A stretch of 64,000 bases of DNA from Neelides folsomi (Eukaryota; Arthropoda; Collembola; Neelipleona; Neelidae), in assembly GCA_034687125.1 (NCBI GenBank), contig JAQGBZ010000263.1, forward strand, positions 1-64,000, in the 5' to 3' direction. The notes under the pieces are model-generated. The model was not told the origin of the DNA and ran no database searches. It saw only the letters and a program-made list of their open reading frames with translations. Both the position numbers and the translations under genes were made by a program. Position 1 is the first letter of the stretch. The number at the start of each line of letters is the position of its first letter. Below, piece by piece: positions 22,201-36,300 of the stretch.

Positions 22201-25200
22201 CATTTTTACAACTGAAAAAAATCTCAACTTTCTAATCACTTGTGAAAGTATATTTTGTGATGCTACGTTTTCTGTTGTTCCTACCATATTTAATCAACTA
22301 TTTGTGCTGATGGGATATAAGAACAATAAGTGTTACTCCCTTATTTACACTTTAATGGCGAATAAATAGGAAAGCACGTATGTAAGCTTTTTAGAAGAAA
22401 TTAAAAAGATGGTTTCGAATTTGGTTCCTGCCAATGCCTCCTACTGATTTTGAAAAAGCTGAAATCAATTCATTTTCAAAAGTTTGGCCAACAAGGCAAA
22501 AACACGGTTGTTTCTTCCATTTTCTTCAATGTAATCGTTGTAATCTCCAAAAATGTGGCCTGACTGAACTTTTAAAAACTGATCAAGAGCTTGAGAAGAA
22601 TGTTAAGCTTTTATTTGCTCTTGCTTTTGTATCTTCTAACAGAGTTGAAGTGTACGAATTAACTATCTCACTGGATTATTTTGTCAATAACGAAACTAGA
22701 TTGGCTGATTATTTAACATATTTTGAGATCACTTGGGTCGGATCATTGGATAGGCGAAGATTGAGAAAAAATCCACTTTTTCCAATTGAAATGTGGAATT
22801 GTAAGAATTAAACTAACTTTCAAATATATGAATTACAAATCTATATAAACCTATCTATCAAAATACATATATATATATATATATATCTTAATACCACACT
22901 GTGAATCATGTGAATAATGTTTTTTTATTCTTAATATAGATATGCCCAAAACAAACAATTTCTGTGAAGGATGGAATTTCTCATTTGCTACCATGACCAA
23001 TTGCAAACATCCATCGATTTTTCGTTTCATTAAAAGTCTACAATTAAAGCATAAACTTGTTAAGCTTGCATTAGAAAGAGAGCGTTGGCGAAAGAAATCC
23101 GAAAAAATTTAAAATTTAAAACAAAGGTTAAAGAATATTGTTTTAGATTTTGACAATAGAGAAATCCTTGATAATGTTCGAGCTTTTTCTTATAATCTTT
23201 CACTTTGAATTACAAATTATTTTATTATATTGCTAACTTTATGGATCTTTTTATACTTATTTTACCATATGTTTACTACATTTGCGTAATGTTTATTTCA
23301 TTTGAAGACTAATAATACCAATATTCAGCATGTTATTATATAGAATTTGTTGAACCTTTTTATTAAACATACTTACTCATAATCAAATAGGTTTAAATTT
23401 GTGTATAAATACTCTTGAAAAGGTTAAAAGGAAATATTGTAACATTTTTATTAAACATACGTATATGTGGCAAATCATAAAATGCCCAATTTTCTATGTA
23501 CCCAATTCAGGGTGTCCAATACTACATGTAACGAATCGTGTATGCCCAATCGTCAGGTAGTTAGTTTATGAAAATGGTTTATCATTTTCATTAATTCGAA
23601 ATTGAATCGAAAGATCATATTAATTGTAAATGAAATGAAGTTTTTATATGGTCTTTATGATTTATTATTTCTTTGCAGGAACGGTCTCAACAATGCTGCT
23701 TGTAACTTTAAGGTGAGTTTTTATCGATTCGAATTTTTGTAAATAATATTATTTTAAATGCTTTCCTTGCAAGAAAAGGAACTTATTATTGAAGAGTTAT
23801 TTCCTCACCAAAATTCAATTTTAACTAATGTGTGGGTACTTAATTATCATATATTATTATAGTATATTATTTATATTAAAATAGAGTTAACAAAAAATCA
23901 ACAGATATCAAATTATTGTGATAATGGTAGTCTAGTAAGTCTTAAAATTTCTAATGAACATAATCTTCATTCAAACCATTTAAGCGAATTCAAAGCATTA
24001 TGATTTAGCTTTTAAATATGGTAAGAGTTATAGAGATTTTTGGTTGGTAGAACTCCAGAGCATATGAATAGAACATGCATAAATGGTTGAAATTGGTTTT
24101 AATTGGGATTAAAGGTTTATTCTAAATTCTCAATTGGGTTTTAGTGTGACTGGTTTCGGGGCCGTTGCATCATGCTTTCCCCAAATGCTCGATGCGAAGC
24201 AGGCCATTCTTCAATATGTTTCAGGAAAATTTTCTCTCGCGAGCAACTGCAAAGTTGAGTTTGATTGGAATGATCCAATCTCTGTTGGAAAGACGGTCGC
24301 ATTCAGCGTGAGAGTAAGTGCATTATAGTCATTAAATATACTCCATAGGATGCAGTTTGTTTAACACATACATTATTACGCCAGAAGGAATAATCGACAA
24401 ATTGTATCAAAGGGTGAAATGGTGTGATTTAGGTGATAAAATATTTTTCAGTTTTTTCAACGCGGAGGACGACCTTATCCAGTCTGTGACAAAGATAACA
24501 TTCTCATAGAGGTTAAAAAGGATTCTCAGCGCGTTGCTGTTGTCACTGAATTTGGAGGGAATAGTCAAAATCCGAATGATGCAAATCTTGTGAATATCAA
24601 ATTCTCCGTGAGGAAAGCAGGCCAATACTCAATTAATGTCCTTGTGGAGAATAATCACATAACTGGAAGCCCTTTCTTGTAAGATTCTATTAAATATATC
24701 GGGGCATAGATGATGAATTAATTTAATATTAGATGTGGAATTTTGATGAATTATTGTTGATAATAGGAAATCGTTCCTCCCTGGAGTGATTGATCCCCTC
24801 AAAACAATTTTTCTCCGGCAGACCTCCACTGTTGTTTGTGTCACAGGAGTTCCTCATAAATTAGTCATTGAGCCCAGAGATTCTTTTGGGAACAGTTGCC
24901 GGCCACAAGATTTTAATTTGAATCTCTTCCGTTTTGTCACAGAGAAAGTAAATGAACATTTTTATATGTAAAATATTCCATTCTTGAATACATTCTTGAA
25001 TATTAAAAAATAATTTGAAAAATTCCTAATTTGATATAAAATCTAATTTTTAGGTTGGGAAAAACGGTTCTCATTCTACAGCAAGTAATTGCACCGTCCA
25101 ATTTTCTCAAGATCAAGAGATGGCCAAGTATTCACCTATGAACCCCGATTCTGGACGCGTCGCTCTTACAATTCGATTCCCAGATTCCGGAGTCTTCCGT

Positions 25201-27533
25201 GGAACCCTCACTTACGACAATAAACCTGTGCAAAATGGGCGGTTCGACATCCTCACGCTGAACTCAATTGAGGCGAATGGAGTTCAAAAGAACATTGTGG
25301 CAAAGAGTCCGAATGTGTATTATGAAGGGAGAGTCCTTCAAATTGGATCTGAAGTGCAGAATAAGACGAGGAAAGTCTACGTCAGCGTCTCATCCAAGCA
25401 ACTTGTGATTAAAGAATATTTCCTTAAACTTCTTCCTATAAAATTAGCAACTTTTCGACTTTCTCCAAACACAAAGGTATTAATTTAAAGCAAAATCAAG
25501 TTTTATTTCTTGTGTGATAGAATAAATCATATTTATCTTTTCGAATTAACTCATGGCCAATTAACTTCAATGCTTTTTTGTACATTTTAGCTTCAATTTC
25601 TCATTGCAAATAATTACGACGAAGTTCCCACAATTTTAATTGACGACGGATCTCAGCCAGTGATCAAATTAGCTATGCGGGATGCAAAAATCGTAGTGGC
25701 AACTTTTGTTCACTTTCTTCTACGAAATATAGGTAATAAATTAGATTACAAGCTCAATGGATTGGAGAAGTTTTAAATGAAGTTTTGTGAACACCTATAC
25801 TAACTTTTAACCTTGGATGAATTTAAGGTGGCTCTGAGACATTTCAAGACAAACAGGAACATTTTTTCAAAGAACTTCGTGAAGTTCACCGAAAACATCC
25901 TAGAGAGAAAATGACGCTGAAGATCACGCGAGAAAACATGGTTGAAAGTGTAAGTTTAAGAGAATTATGAAGTTAAAGTAAGAAAAGGGAACAATAAATT
26001 AACCTTTGTCCTTATTCCCAGACTTGGAAGGCGACGAAGGGTCTCTCGACGAGCGATTGGTGCAGAAACTTCGAAATTAGTTTTCTTGGTGAACAAGGTA
26101 TTACTTTGCAAAGAGATAATTAAATTAAAATCTCTTTGTTGACTCCTTGATCTACTTTCCGTCTTTAAAATTACCTTCGAGCATCTTAACTATCTCAGCC
26201 TTCCACACATTATTATTTCAAGCACACATTGAATCCCATTTAAATGTACGATTATGAATTCAGGGATCGACTGGGGCGGTCTTCGTCGCGAATGGTTCGA
26301 AATCAATTGCTCAAAGTTGTTTGAAAGTGGAAACCCTGTCGGGTTATTTTCCTCATTTGGCGACTCTCGTCTTGTTCATCCGAATCCTAACTCCCGATGG
26401 AAATTAAAGCATTATGAAATGGTAGAGCTGTATACTCAAGCTTCACTCAATCAATATATGTATTATCTCATGATTAAGGAAGCAAATTCCTAAAGGCCCT
26501 TTATATCATTTAAGGCTGGGAGAATCGTTGGGAAGTGTCTTTACGAGTCTTCATTGGGAGCAGCATACCGTCAGATGGTCAAAGCGAGGTTTACTCGTTC
26601 ATTCCTCGCTCAACTTATCGGCCTAAGAGTCCATTACAAAGTAAAGTGAACTTTAGTCCATTAATTTTATGAATTCTTAATTTACACTCTTACTTTTCGC
26701 TTCAGTATTTTGAACAAGATGATCCTGAGCTATACTTGAGAAAGATTAAATTCATTCTGGAGAATGACGTCGAACCAATGGAGCTCACTTTCACTGAAGA
26801 GGAGTACGATCCCATGGGAAAGCTCATAAAGGTAAATTCTCATTTTCGGCCCCTCTTGAACAGAGTAAATAATTGATGGATGTTTGGGGATAGGTCGTCG
26901 ATTTAGTTCCCGATGGTGTCAAAATCCCCGTCACGAACGAGAATAAAAAAGATTACCTCAACGCCCTGGCTCAATACAAACTTGCTTCTAAAGTGAAACC
27001 TGAAGTTGATGCTTTCCTAAAAGGTCTCAATGAACTTGTGCCAGATGAGCTTTTAACTATATTCGACGAAAATGAACTTGAGGTATTTCAAAAACAATAT
27101 TTTATTCATTTACTAAAACACTTTTTCAAATGTAATTGGTATTTAATTTTCATTTGTTATTTTATTTTATTAGCTCCTTATGTGCGGGAACAGCGAATTT
27201 TCAGTTACAGAATTGAGGGAACATCATATCATCAGTGGTTCAATTGGCCAACGAAGTTTGGAATGGTTTTGGACAGCCGTGGCGAATATGACAGAAGAAG
27301 AGAAAGCCCGATTACTCCAATTCACAACCGGGTGTTCTTTGCTTCCACCCGGAGGATTTAAAGAACTCTCTCCGCTCTTTCAAATCACGCCTTCTCCGAC
27401 ATTCGGAAATCTTCCAACTGCTCACACCTGCTTTAACCAACTTTGTCTCCCTGAACATGAGACATATGAAAACTTTGAAAAATCTTTGCGCATCGCAATT
27501 AATGAAGGATCAGAAGGATTTGGACTTATTTAA
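16291..27533 (+). CDS. AREL1: HECT-type E3 ubiquitin ligase, AREL1 (KIAA0317) orthologue
   Basis: Exons 16291-16570, 20627-20831, 20999-21135, 23679-23712, 24145-24313, 24452-24678, 24767-24947, 25054-25476, 25591-25732, 25828-25949, 26022-26097, 26264-26421, 26515-26640, 26706-26831, 26894-27082, 27174-27533 (984 aa). Order: hydrophobic segment ~19-43; two SAM-like helical units (LQLWLTENDLIEL and LRLWLDDHGLLEYAPK); second hydrophobic segment ~208-230; filamin-type immunoglobulin repeats ~240-470; HECT domain ~640-984. Catalytic Cys is about residue 951 in PTAHTCFNQLCLP, and the protein ends GFGLI. AREL1 ubiquitinates IAP antagonists in vertebrates. It is about 160 residues longer than the human protein (about 823 aa), all at the N-terminus. 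The first intron is 4.1 kb and the third carries a transposon; both are larger than the rest. Confidence 0.92.
16571..20626 (+). other. First intron of AREL1, 4.1 kb
   Basis: Bounded by gtaagt and a cag acceptor, it is mainly AT-rich. A GC-richer, polypurine/polypyrimidine segment lies at about 18300-18720. Frames at 18258-18536 (minus) and 19394-19747 (plus) have no recognisable domain. An enhancer or an untranslated exon is possible but not shown. Confidence 0.45.
21342..21447 (+). repeat. Left terminal inverted repeat of the MULE
   Basis: This pairs with 23455-23560 over its whole length, with scattered mismatches. ATTGGGCA occurs at about 21351, 21381, 21395 (as aattgggcac) and 21411. 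Such repeats are candidate transposase-binding sites. Confidence 0.82.
21710..23208 (+). pseudogene. Decayed MULE transposase with FLYWCH domain
   Basis: The frame opens with a FLYWCH finger (about the first 65 residues: HKLLIHKGFSY, WRCSNRLCNGK, then CDHSH). The transposase core follows, with FCDATFSVVPTIFNQLFVLMGY and, later, GCFFHFLQC and NNFCEGWNFSF. An in-frame TAG at about 22367 and a frameshift near 22430-22440 break it, and a further stop lies at about 23110-23112. A plausible intron (22801-22939, gtaaga to atatag) sits between EMWN and MPKTNN and contains an (AT)n microsatellite. The product cannot be made intact. Confidence 0.8.
23455..23560 (-). repeat. Right terminal inverted repeat of the MULE
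   Basis: Reverse complement of 21342-21447 with scattered mismatches. Its outer end is ggtag, complementary to ctacc at the left end. Motif copies are partly degenerate (TTGGACA, TTGGGTA). Confidence 0.82.
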
Positions 27534-30344
27534 CAGGTAGAATGGAAGAGAGCAAGTACTATATATGTTACTAAAATGTGAGTACCTAACTAAATATCCG
27601 CTACATAGTAAACAAAGAAATTAACGCAATAAACATAGGACCATTAAATGTATATCTAATTTAAAAATAATAGATATTTAATTTATGTATAACATAGTTA
27701 TATCAAAATATATGGTATATGATTAAAACTAAACTAAAAAATGCACAATTATACAATAAACTTTAAACCCAAGTACATTTATACAATATTTATGAGTGTA
27801 CTATGTATTCTACTTTCTATTGTACTAATAGATAGTATACTTATAAGTAGGGTATTAGGTTTCATTTAGAAATGTATAACAAATTAATCTGAAATTGAAT
27901 TCTCAAATTGCAAACTAACGAAAAGCTTAATAGTAATTAATAATTAAACTATTCCTAATTATAATATTTATAGTAATATGAAAAGTGATACGCAGTATTT
28001 CATATTGTCAATGTTAATGATTCTATGAGTTAAAGTTAGATTCAAGTACAAATACCTATACATACTTATTGATGTAAAAGAATAATATTACAATGAATTC
28101 TTATTTAGCGATATAGCGATATTATAATTACTACTGTTTAAATATCCAGTACAGTGGAATTCGGTTATAATGAATCCGTTTATAGTGAATATCCTGATAT
28201 AATGAATTAAAAATTTTGTCCCTTCATTTGAAAAATCATATACAAACAATGTTAAATGAACTTCGGCTATAATGAATATTCGGTTATAATGAACGTAAAT
28301 GGTCGGTTCCTTGAGATTCATTATAAACGGATTCCACTGTAGTACATATATAAATTGTCGAAAGTATCTACTGCATAACAAAAGCCTTAGTATAGGCAAA
28401 TAATTCTACGTTATTTATTATCACATAGTCATATTTTTACTTCATTTTAAATGTTAACGATGCTAAAATGCAACTATTTATGATATCTTTTAATAGTAAT
28501 TATAACCATTAATAGTGCCTTGTGTTTAATGATACTTTAGGTTATACAAATACAATAAAGATAGATTTTATAAGTATTTAAATATAATACACAATTTTAA
28601 TGAATCGATCAGAACCTTATTTTAATGAACGCATGATTATATCCGCAAATATGCATCTTAACTGAACATGCACTACCTGATTCTTAACAAGGATAATACT
28701 GTAGGATAGATTCCTCTACAATTCCTATTCTATTTCTAATATTAACAAGATTAAACGTTGACGTTAAATTTAAATTAATAGTTAAAGCAGCTGGCTGTTA
28801 TAAAATTTTTAACTAAAAACTTATTAATTAAGTGAATAAATCAAAAAGGCAACAAGAGCAATAATGTTCTCAATGTTATAGTTAGCAATCTTGTAAAATA
28901 TGATAATTATAAAATACTTGTAAGTTTAGACCAGTAAAGATTACACGACCACTGAAAGAATAAACTCATCTGTAAAAATTAAAATTTCACTGGTATTATG
29001 CTATATATATATTATACATAAAAAAGTTTTAGAAAATATAAAGTTAATTAATTAATAATACAAATATATTAGATCAGGAACTGTTAAATAATAAAATTGT
29101 ACACTTCAATATGAAGTATTGTTCTTATTTCAAAGTTTTATTATTAAACTTTTTAAAGATTTTAATGCTATCGTATTATACATAATAACGAAAGATTACT
29201 ATTAGTAGACACATAAATAACTTACAATTGACACTACAGATTTCAAATGGACCATGTACATAAAATGTGTATGTTATCATTGCTATTTTTATTCATTATT
29301 TCTTCTTATATCTATAACTTATTCAATTAAACTTATTTTTACAATAAATTGTTTATAACTATTTGTTAGACAAAATTAAGTTATAAAATATAATGTTCTA
29401 TATTTTATATCACATTTCATCCTGAACCATTCCACAACCAATGAGAAATAATAGGAAATTGTCATTATTTCACTATCAATAAATTGATCGTTACTTTATT
29501 TGTTTGTTTAAATGCTTTAAATACATAAATATTGTGCTGTTTCTGCTAAAAGTAAATAATGCTTCTTGTATGAAAAGGAAGTTCCTTTTAAATTACCATT
29601 ATGCATACATTGAGGAAATTCATTTCGTTATTTATTTAAAAATCTCTTACATCATCAATTTCATCAATAAAAGAGGAAGCGTAATTTAAAATATGTTGCA
29701 AAAGACTTGGTTTAGGGTCCAAACAAAGAACCATAACGTTAATACAGAAAGCATTTAACAAACGCCTGTTTTGCATAGAGTTCACATTATGAACAATTTT
29801 CATTTCGATGTCGCCTTATGGAGCTAGTTGATGGGAGTAATTATTTTTCTTAATTACCGATTACTTAAGTGGGTATTGTCATTAAATGAAAAAGTTCAAG
29901 AAAAAGTTTAGGTGGATTTGTTCGGGGTAGTTGATGACGTTGTTGGTGTAGAAGCCGGGAGTCGGGTGGGACATCTAAGATCCCGTGGTTGGACTGAGGG
30001 GGGACTATAGTCTGCTACATCTCTCAATCGTATGGCCATCATATCTTCCCTATTTTCCTTCGCTTTGATTCATCTGTATGAGAGATCTCAGCTGCACTCT
30101 GCACTGGGACTGCAACTCGAGCAAGAAGTCAAGGAGGCGAAGTTAATTAAAATAAATACTTTAAATACCCGTACTCATGCAATTTCGAGAAATTGACCAA
30201 ACATAGAGGCCGAAGAGAATCGGATTCCCAAGTTCCATCGTCTCCCCTCAGTCAAAGACACATTTGTAAATAAGCCAAGTTGCTGACTCATGATCTGAAA
30301 AGTGGACGGGATCAGAAGTCAAAATTGAATTTTCTCCGAGGAAA
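27534..30344. other. Intergenic region between AREL1 and UBR4 (same direction)
   Basis: Very AT-rich, with one small transposon at 28152-28339. From about 29930 to 30344 the composition becomes more GC-rich, consistent with the UBR4 promoter and 5' UTR, including a polypyrimidine stretch near 30240. The small frames at 28088-28399 and 29504-29689 are not supported as genes. Confidence 0.5.
28152..28339. mobile_element. Short pogo/Tigger-like non-autonomous element
   Basis: The ends are inverted: cagtggaattcggttataat on the left pairs with a right end reading attccactg, and both sides carry TA. Multiple TTATAATGAA-like motifs recur inside. A CAGTGGAA start, TA duplication and repeated TATAATGAA motifs resemble pogo-type termini. 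At 188 bp it has no coding capacity. Confidence 0.72.
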
Positions 30345-33300
30345 ATGGCTGCAAATTCTGGTGGAGTGACCGGTGGGTCAGTGGATTGGAGTGCGATCAT
30401 CAAGCCCTTTGTCACTTACTCCGTCGGCTCATTGTCGAAAAACGAAGTTATTTCGCTCATTCGAGCCATCGTCGAGAGGTACAAAAAATAACAAATTGCT
30501 TGAACTATTTAATGTCCATTAGCTTGTGACAGATGTCTGTATATTTTACATTAAATAATAATATAATCATTAAAATTTCATTTATGTTAAAAAGTATGGA
30601 AAGGTCCATTAATTTTGCTTAAATAGTTCACATCATTTTACAATTTTTTAGTTTTAAATATTAATTTATGTCTAAGTTAATTTTATTCAATGAAATTATT
30701 TTATCAATTTCAGCGAAAAAGACTTTGTAGAAACTGTTAGCCAAAGCAATCCTTATTATGTATTCTACGACGTCGTCACAGTCCTCTCTGCCCATGTCAT
30801 CACAGCAGCTACAAACACAGATTTATGTAAGAACTTGGAAAATTACTTGTCAGCCATTTATGTAATCTATTGTATAATTTATTTATGAGTTCGTATCATA
30901 ATCGAGATCATCTTTATCAAATTAAATGGAATGAATTAAAGATGAAATTGAATATAATTTGATTAAACATTGCAGTGCCTCGATCAAGCTTTCCTGTTGC
31001 TTGTCAAGCTGCCAAAATTCTTTGCGAGTCATTCTTGAGTCGGTTTACTCACATCCTCAAAACATCTCACCCAATTTTGAACCTAAAAACCTACATAAAC
31101 TCAATTCAGGTTACTTTTATCAAAAAGACCAATTGATCAATCCAAATCAAAATATTTTATGTAATTCTAATCCTTAATGTGCATGAAATGGCGGACATGT
31201 TTTAAACAATATTATTTTTACACAGGAGTTCTGTTCTGGAACATTGATCTTGGCTCAAGACGAATTTTCCTACATCTTAGCATTACTCAAAAGCCAGGAT
31301 CTTCCGACCAAAATACAATCAACATCTCCAAGTACGATTACATTTAATAGTTTTTATACGTTATACATTTTACATTATAGGAAAACGTTACAAATATTTT
31401 GTTTATAAAAATTAATAAAAATTGACATAGATTAATTAAATATTTTAATAACTGATGTAAATGTATTGCTAATCAAAATTTACTTTGATAGGCACTTGGG
31501 ATAAAGAAGGAACAGCATCGGCCGTGAAAGAAATTCGTCGAAGCAGACTTGATCCATCTGTACTTCTTTATGATCAAATAGCTTTACCCGTTTTGAGTTT
31601 TCCTCATGATAAACCTTTGAATGTAAGTTGTGTATTATTTATTATATTATCTACTATTATTTATTTTTTAATATTGTAATCTAAATTAATTAATTGTCAA
31701 TTGTTTTTAGAAACTTTTTTCGAATGAAGTGCTCCAAATTTTCCAAAGCATTCGAGCCGGACAAACTTTTGTTGAACTCTGCCTTAGCTTACCTCATTTA
31801 AAGAACTTCTGCCCCGAGTCTATTAGTTTAATGGCAGATGCAGTTCAACTTATTTATTCAAAGAATGCGAGTTCAAAAAATCCTAGGTAAAAAGCTAAAG
31901 TTTAAAACGTTTCTACATTTGTTATTTTAAAATGTTAAGATTAAAAAAATCATTAAATTAATTATTTCAGTATCGACATATCTGCTCTTTCTGAAGAAAT
32001 GAAATTGGTGTACAAGTTGCTCTCGATGCCGCTTCAGAGCATGCTGACTTCGGCTGATATTCATCGGCTTAATCAGCTTGCAGTAGCGGTTGGGAATGTT
32101 TCTTTTGCACTAATTCAATATTTCTACCCAACTCCCCCAAAAGACACACAGGCTGTTGGACCACTCAACGAAAGCGAATATGAAATTGGGATTTGGATAA
32201 TTTCTGAAGTTGTTTGGACCCAGAGGAAAATATTATCTATTTTTAAAGACAATTCAGGCCTTCCTCAATGGGTAAGATAAAAACATTATTTTTAATTTCA
32301 TCTCCATCTTATTCATTGTAATGTAACATTTAATATTAACTCTAATTTAATCTTTCAGGTTTGGCTAAATTATAATTTAACTCAATCACGGATTCTTTTC
32401 CTCAATTTTCATTCGTACATGAGCTTCGTGAGTCAAGTTGAACCTTTAAAGACTTCAGATGGGAAAGAGAAAGGGAAGAAAATAAGTCTAATTGCCGTTC
32501 AGCAAGTTTGGAACGAAATGTTGACAGCGATGACAACTCACGCAATTGACATGCTTCAAAGCCTCCTCCATCCCTACGCCCCAATGACTGATTCGAAAAT
32601 TACTGGATCTCGCCTTTCCAATTTTAAGATCGATTACCAAATTAGCAATAGCGATCGAATTAAGATATTTTTCGATGGGCTTAACTTCATTGAAATCCTC
32701 ATTCAAATTGCGACCCTGAGTTATCGAAAGTCTTGTAGACTCAAACTCGCAAAATATTTCAGCAGTCAGGCGAAGAAGGAAAACTTAAACGAAACATTTG
32801 AAGCGGCGGAAACGAGCCTCGAACTCTCGAGCAATATGTTCAGTGAAGATGAGAATAATGGGAACAGCAGTCGGGTTGTGACAGTTGAACCATCAGGATT
32901 TGGTGAACAGGATAATATTGATTTAGAAATTGAGGACGAAAATGATAATCACAGCGTCTCGGATTTAATGACCACGGAAGACGAAGACGAACCAGACGAT
33001 GAAGATGACGAGGACGGGGATGAAGCAGTTGCTCGAGGGATAAGGAATTCAGAAGGGAAAGCTGGAGAGGCCGAGTCTGCTAGTAATCAAACCGAGAACG
33101 ACGATGAGCCAATTCTTGGTAAATGGTTTGAGTCCGTTCTTTCTGTTGAAAACCATGAAAAGGCCGAGCTTAGTTTTGGAGCTGATCATATTGGGAAAAA
33201 ATCTCCAGTGCTCGATTCTAATAAATCTGAAGAAAATATTTTCAACCTTTTCCAAGAAATTTTCGTTCACGATCGAGAAAGTCCACTAGGGGTAAAAAAT

Positions 33301-36300
33301 TAAACTCCAACTTTATATTATTAAATACTTCTAATTGTGAGTCGATTTTACATTTGTTTTTTTTTGAAATTTTAGTTTATGAATTCAGCCTTAAAAGTTG
33401 TATCTTTACTCACGAGAGACATCATTGCAAATTCCAATCCAATTTTGCAAAAGATTGCAAAAATGAACTGCAATGAGCAGATTCTGACGCTTTTAGCAAT
33501 CGTCCTTAAAGATTTGGATCTTGAAAAGTCATCTACTGAAATTGGTAAAGAATATTTATTTCTATCAGTATTAGGCTATGTGACTATGTGTAAGTTAGTT
33601 CGGATTTTTATTAATTGTTTTTATTCATAAGTTCTGTGAACATATATAATTTTTTGTGGATTTCAGGTGCAATATCAACGATATTCGACGAGGATTTAAA
33701 TTTGCTCTTTATTCAATTTTCATCTGAATTAGCAAAATTAGTGCAAAACATGATTGCACAGAATTTCCTATCTGGAAATTTGACGACTTTCTTCCTCGAG
33801 CAGTTGACAATCGATTTGAATGGAACTGGAAGATGGCCTTTGGGTTTATTCCCCCGTTCTCTCGCAGTAATGGTCCAAATTCTTCTTTTGAAGTCGGAAA
33901 ACAAGGAAACGTTTGTCGTGTCCATCTTGAAGAGAGTTCTTGACACATTGGCAGAAAACTGCTTGTCACCCGAAGTTCCTCCAGGATATGCTGACCTTCC
34001 AGTGGAGCATGTTCAAACTCTCGTTTTCCTTTTTCACACTCTTTCTCTCATGCAAAAGAAAGCGATTATGATTGAAACTTCAACTACGATAATTAATGTA
34101 ATTTTAGCTATTTTATTAATTTTTTTATAATTTATCAAATCAAACAATTATTTATATTTTTAAGATAATAATAATTATTGGGATTTAATAATTTATTATA
34201 TTTTAAATTTATAGGTGAGCAAAGCACCAAAGGGAAGTTTGACCCAATCGCACCAACTATTGAGTTTAGGCAGATTGCTTCTCATTTTCGACTATTTCAT
34301 CCGACAACTTTACGAGCCTGGGATCAATCTTGTGAATCAAATTCAATACAATCTTTTTGGAGAGGACACATCTGGGAGTTATAGCCCAAAACTATCTAAA
34401 ACTTCAAAAGATGACACATCCGAAGCACAAAATACTAGCGTTGATCCACCATCAAGCAAACCGCTTCCACCTGCTCGTCTTTTCTGTGAATGTTTGCCTG
34501 TAGAGTCGAGCTTTGAATGTGAAGCGTCTGGGTCAGGGCCTAAGTTCTATAATTTGATTGGAACTGAAGTGAATTATCAAGAGAATCCTCGACTCGATGG
34601 CCTTGCCATGAATTTCCTCATGAACAAAAATGACGCAAATTTGAAAGAGAAGAATGAATATTCGGAGGTGATCGAAGCCATCCTGGCCCTCTATGACCTT
34701 CCATTTCCTCTTGAAAGAGGAGAGAAAGGAAATGAAGTTCTTGACTCTTCTTGGTATTACGTGGAATATTTCTTGATTCGTCTTCTCTTCGGTCTTCCCC
34801 CTCCACACGAGTTTCTGGAAAGACTTGAAGAATCGGAGCCTTCAGAGTTCCTTACCCGTCCAGCTACAGTCCTCTATTTGATTACGTGGATCCCAAGGAT
34901 TCAAAACCGAGTATTTACCTCTTGGATCCGGGACATTTTTTCTAAACAGGGACTTCTCATAGCTCAGGCTGAGGAGTTGGTCAATAAAGCCAACTCTTGG
35001 GGCTACAAATTTAGTGGGAAGTTCCTTGAGTACTCTTCACTCTGGCTCAATTCAGGAAATGTTGGGAAAAATGATTCACCTGTGTATTATTACGCCATTG
35101 AAGCGGCTCTAAACTATGGCCTTTTTGGTCTTAAGTATGATGATGGAATTTCATGTGAAGGGATTTTGATTGACATTCTCAGCTCGCTCCAACGACTTCT
35201 TACTTTAGAACTCTTGAGGAATACCGCAGGTGGTGCAACAGAGAAAAGAGAAAAATCTGCCATTTATTTGTTGTCCATTGCGTCGTCTTACTTGATGCAG
35301 AATGTGATGGGAAGTGTGATTGGGAAGAACATTGATCCAAATTTGAAACGAGAATTGGATGAGTTGATACAGAACGAACAGGAATTCCACCATTTCCCAG
35401 AGATCAATGGAAGCAAATTCAAATCTGACAATATTCCCGGAGAATCTTATTTGTTGGCTGTCATCAATGGACATATGAAGTGCAAGAAGGGAAAGTTTAA
35501 AGTGAACTTGACACATCTCATCACTTCAACTGTGAAGGTGATTGGGAAGGATCAAAACATGAGGACATTGTTGTATGCATTGCTTCTTGACAAATCAACC
35601 GAGTCAATTGGGGAGTTCATTGGGTCGATGATCGAACCTGATGTTTATAAGAAAGTTGATTCGCCATTGAACGATGAACTTGTGGCGATACTTGGACTCA
35701 AAGTCCTACATGTTATTACATCCCCAGACTTGAGGGGGATTATTAAAGAAGATGGGGATTCAGCCTTTATTGAAGAATCTCTCCAAGCTCTTGTGACGAT
35801 TTTGAGCCAAAAAGAGAATTTCCATTCAATTTTCTCAAAGATCCTCCTGGAAAATTCCGGAACTTTGTTTCTTCGAATGATTGATATGGTCATTGAGACG
35901 AAGAGCGAAGGAGTTTTGGCCAAATCTTTCGAGTTGCTCACTTTAATATTTTCTCAAACTGGACCACCTGAAAGCATGCGAAGTTTCCTCCAACTCCTCC
36001 TTCAATATGAAGAAAAATTGGAAATGATTCCTAAACAAACATTTTCCCCTACGTTTTTCCGTTCAGTCCGAGTTGTGTCATCCGTTTGTAAATTTATCTC
36101 GTCTCTCACAAATCATTTGGTTAAGTTTGACGAAGAACGGAAAGTGTCTGGGAGCATTGTTCCTAAAATCCTCAGCTTGACCATCCAAGAAACGAAAAAG
36201 AATGTTGATATTAATGAGACATTCTTTTGGGAATCATTCGTCCACATCCTTCCTCATTTAATTGATATGGCTGGGATTTGCGATGTTCCGCAAGGGCACG

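Larger units (their letters stand above)
21342..23560 (+). mobile_element. Mutator-like (MULE) DNA transposon in AREL1 intron 3
   Basis: Long imperfect inverted repeats (21342-21447 and 23455-23560, about 106 bp each) bound a 2.2-kb unit. It encodes a FLYWCH zinc finger followed by a MULE-type transposase, read in the same direction as AREL1. Each terminus contains several copies of an ATTGGGCA-like motif. The flanks share ttagt but no perfect 8-9-bp target duplication, so the insertion is not recent. The element lies between AREL1 exons 3 and 4 and interrupts no coding sequence. Confidence 0.82.

Noticed and set aside
28088-28399. 103-residue minus-strand frame
   Set aside because: It runs straight through the pogo-like mini-element; the frame is a by-product of its repeats.
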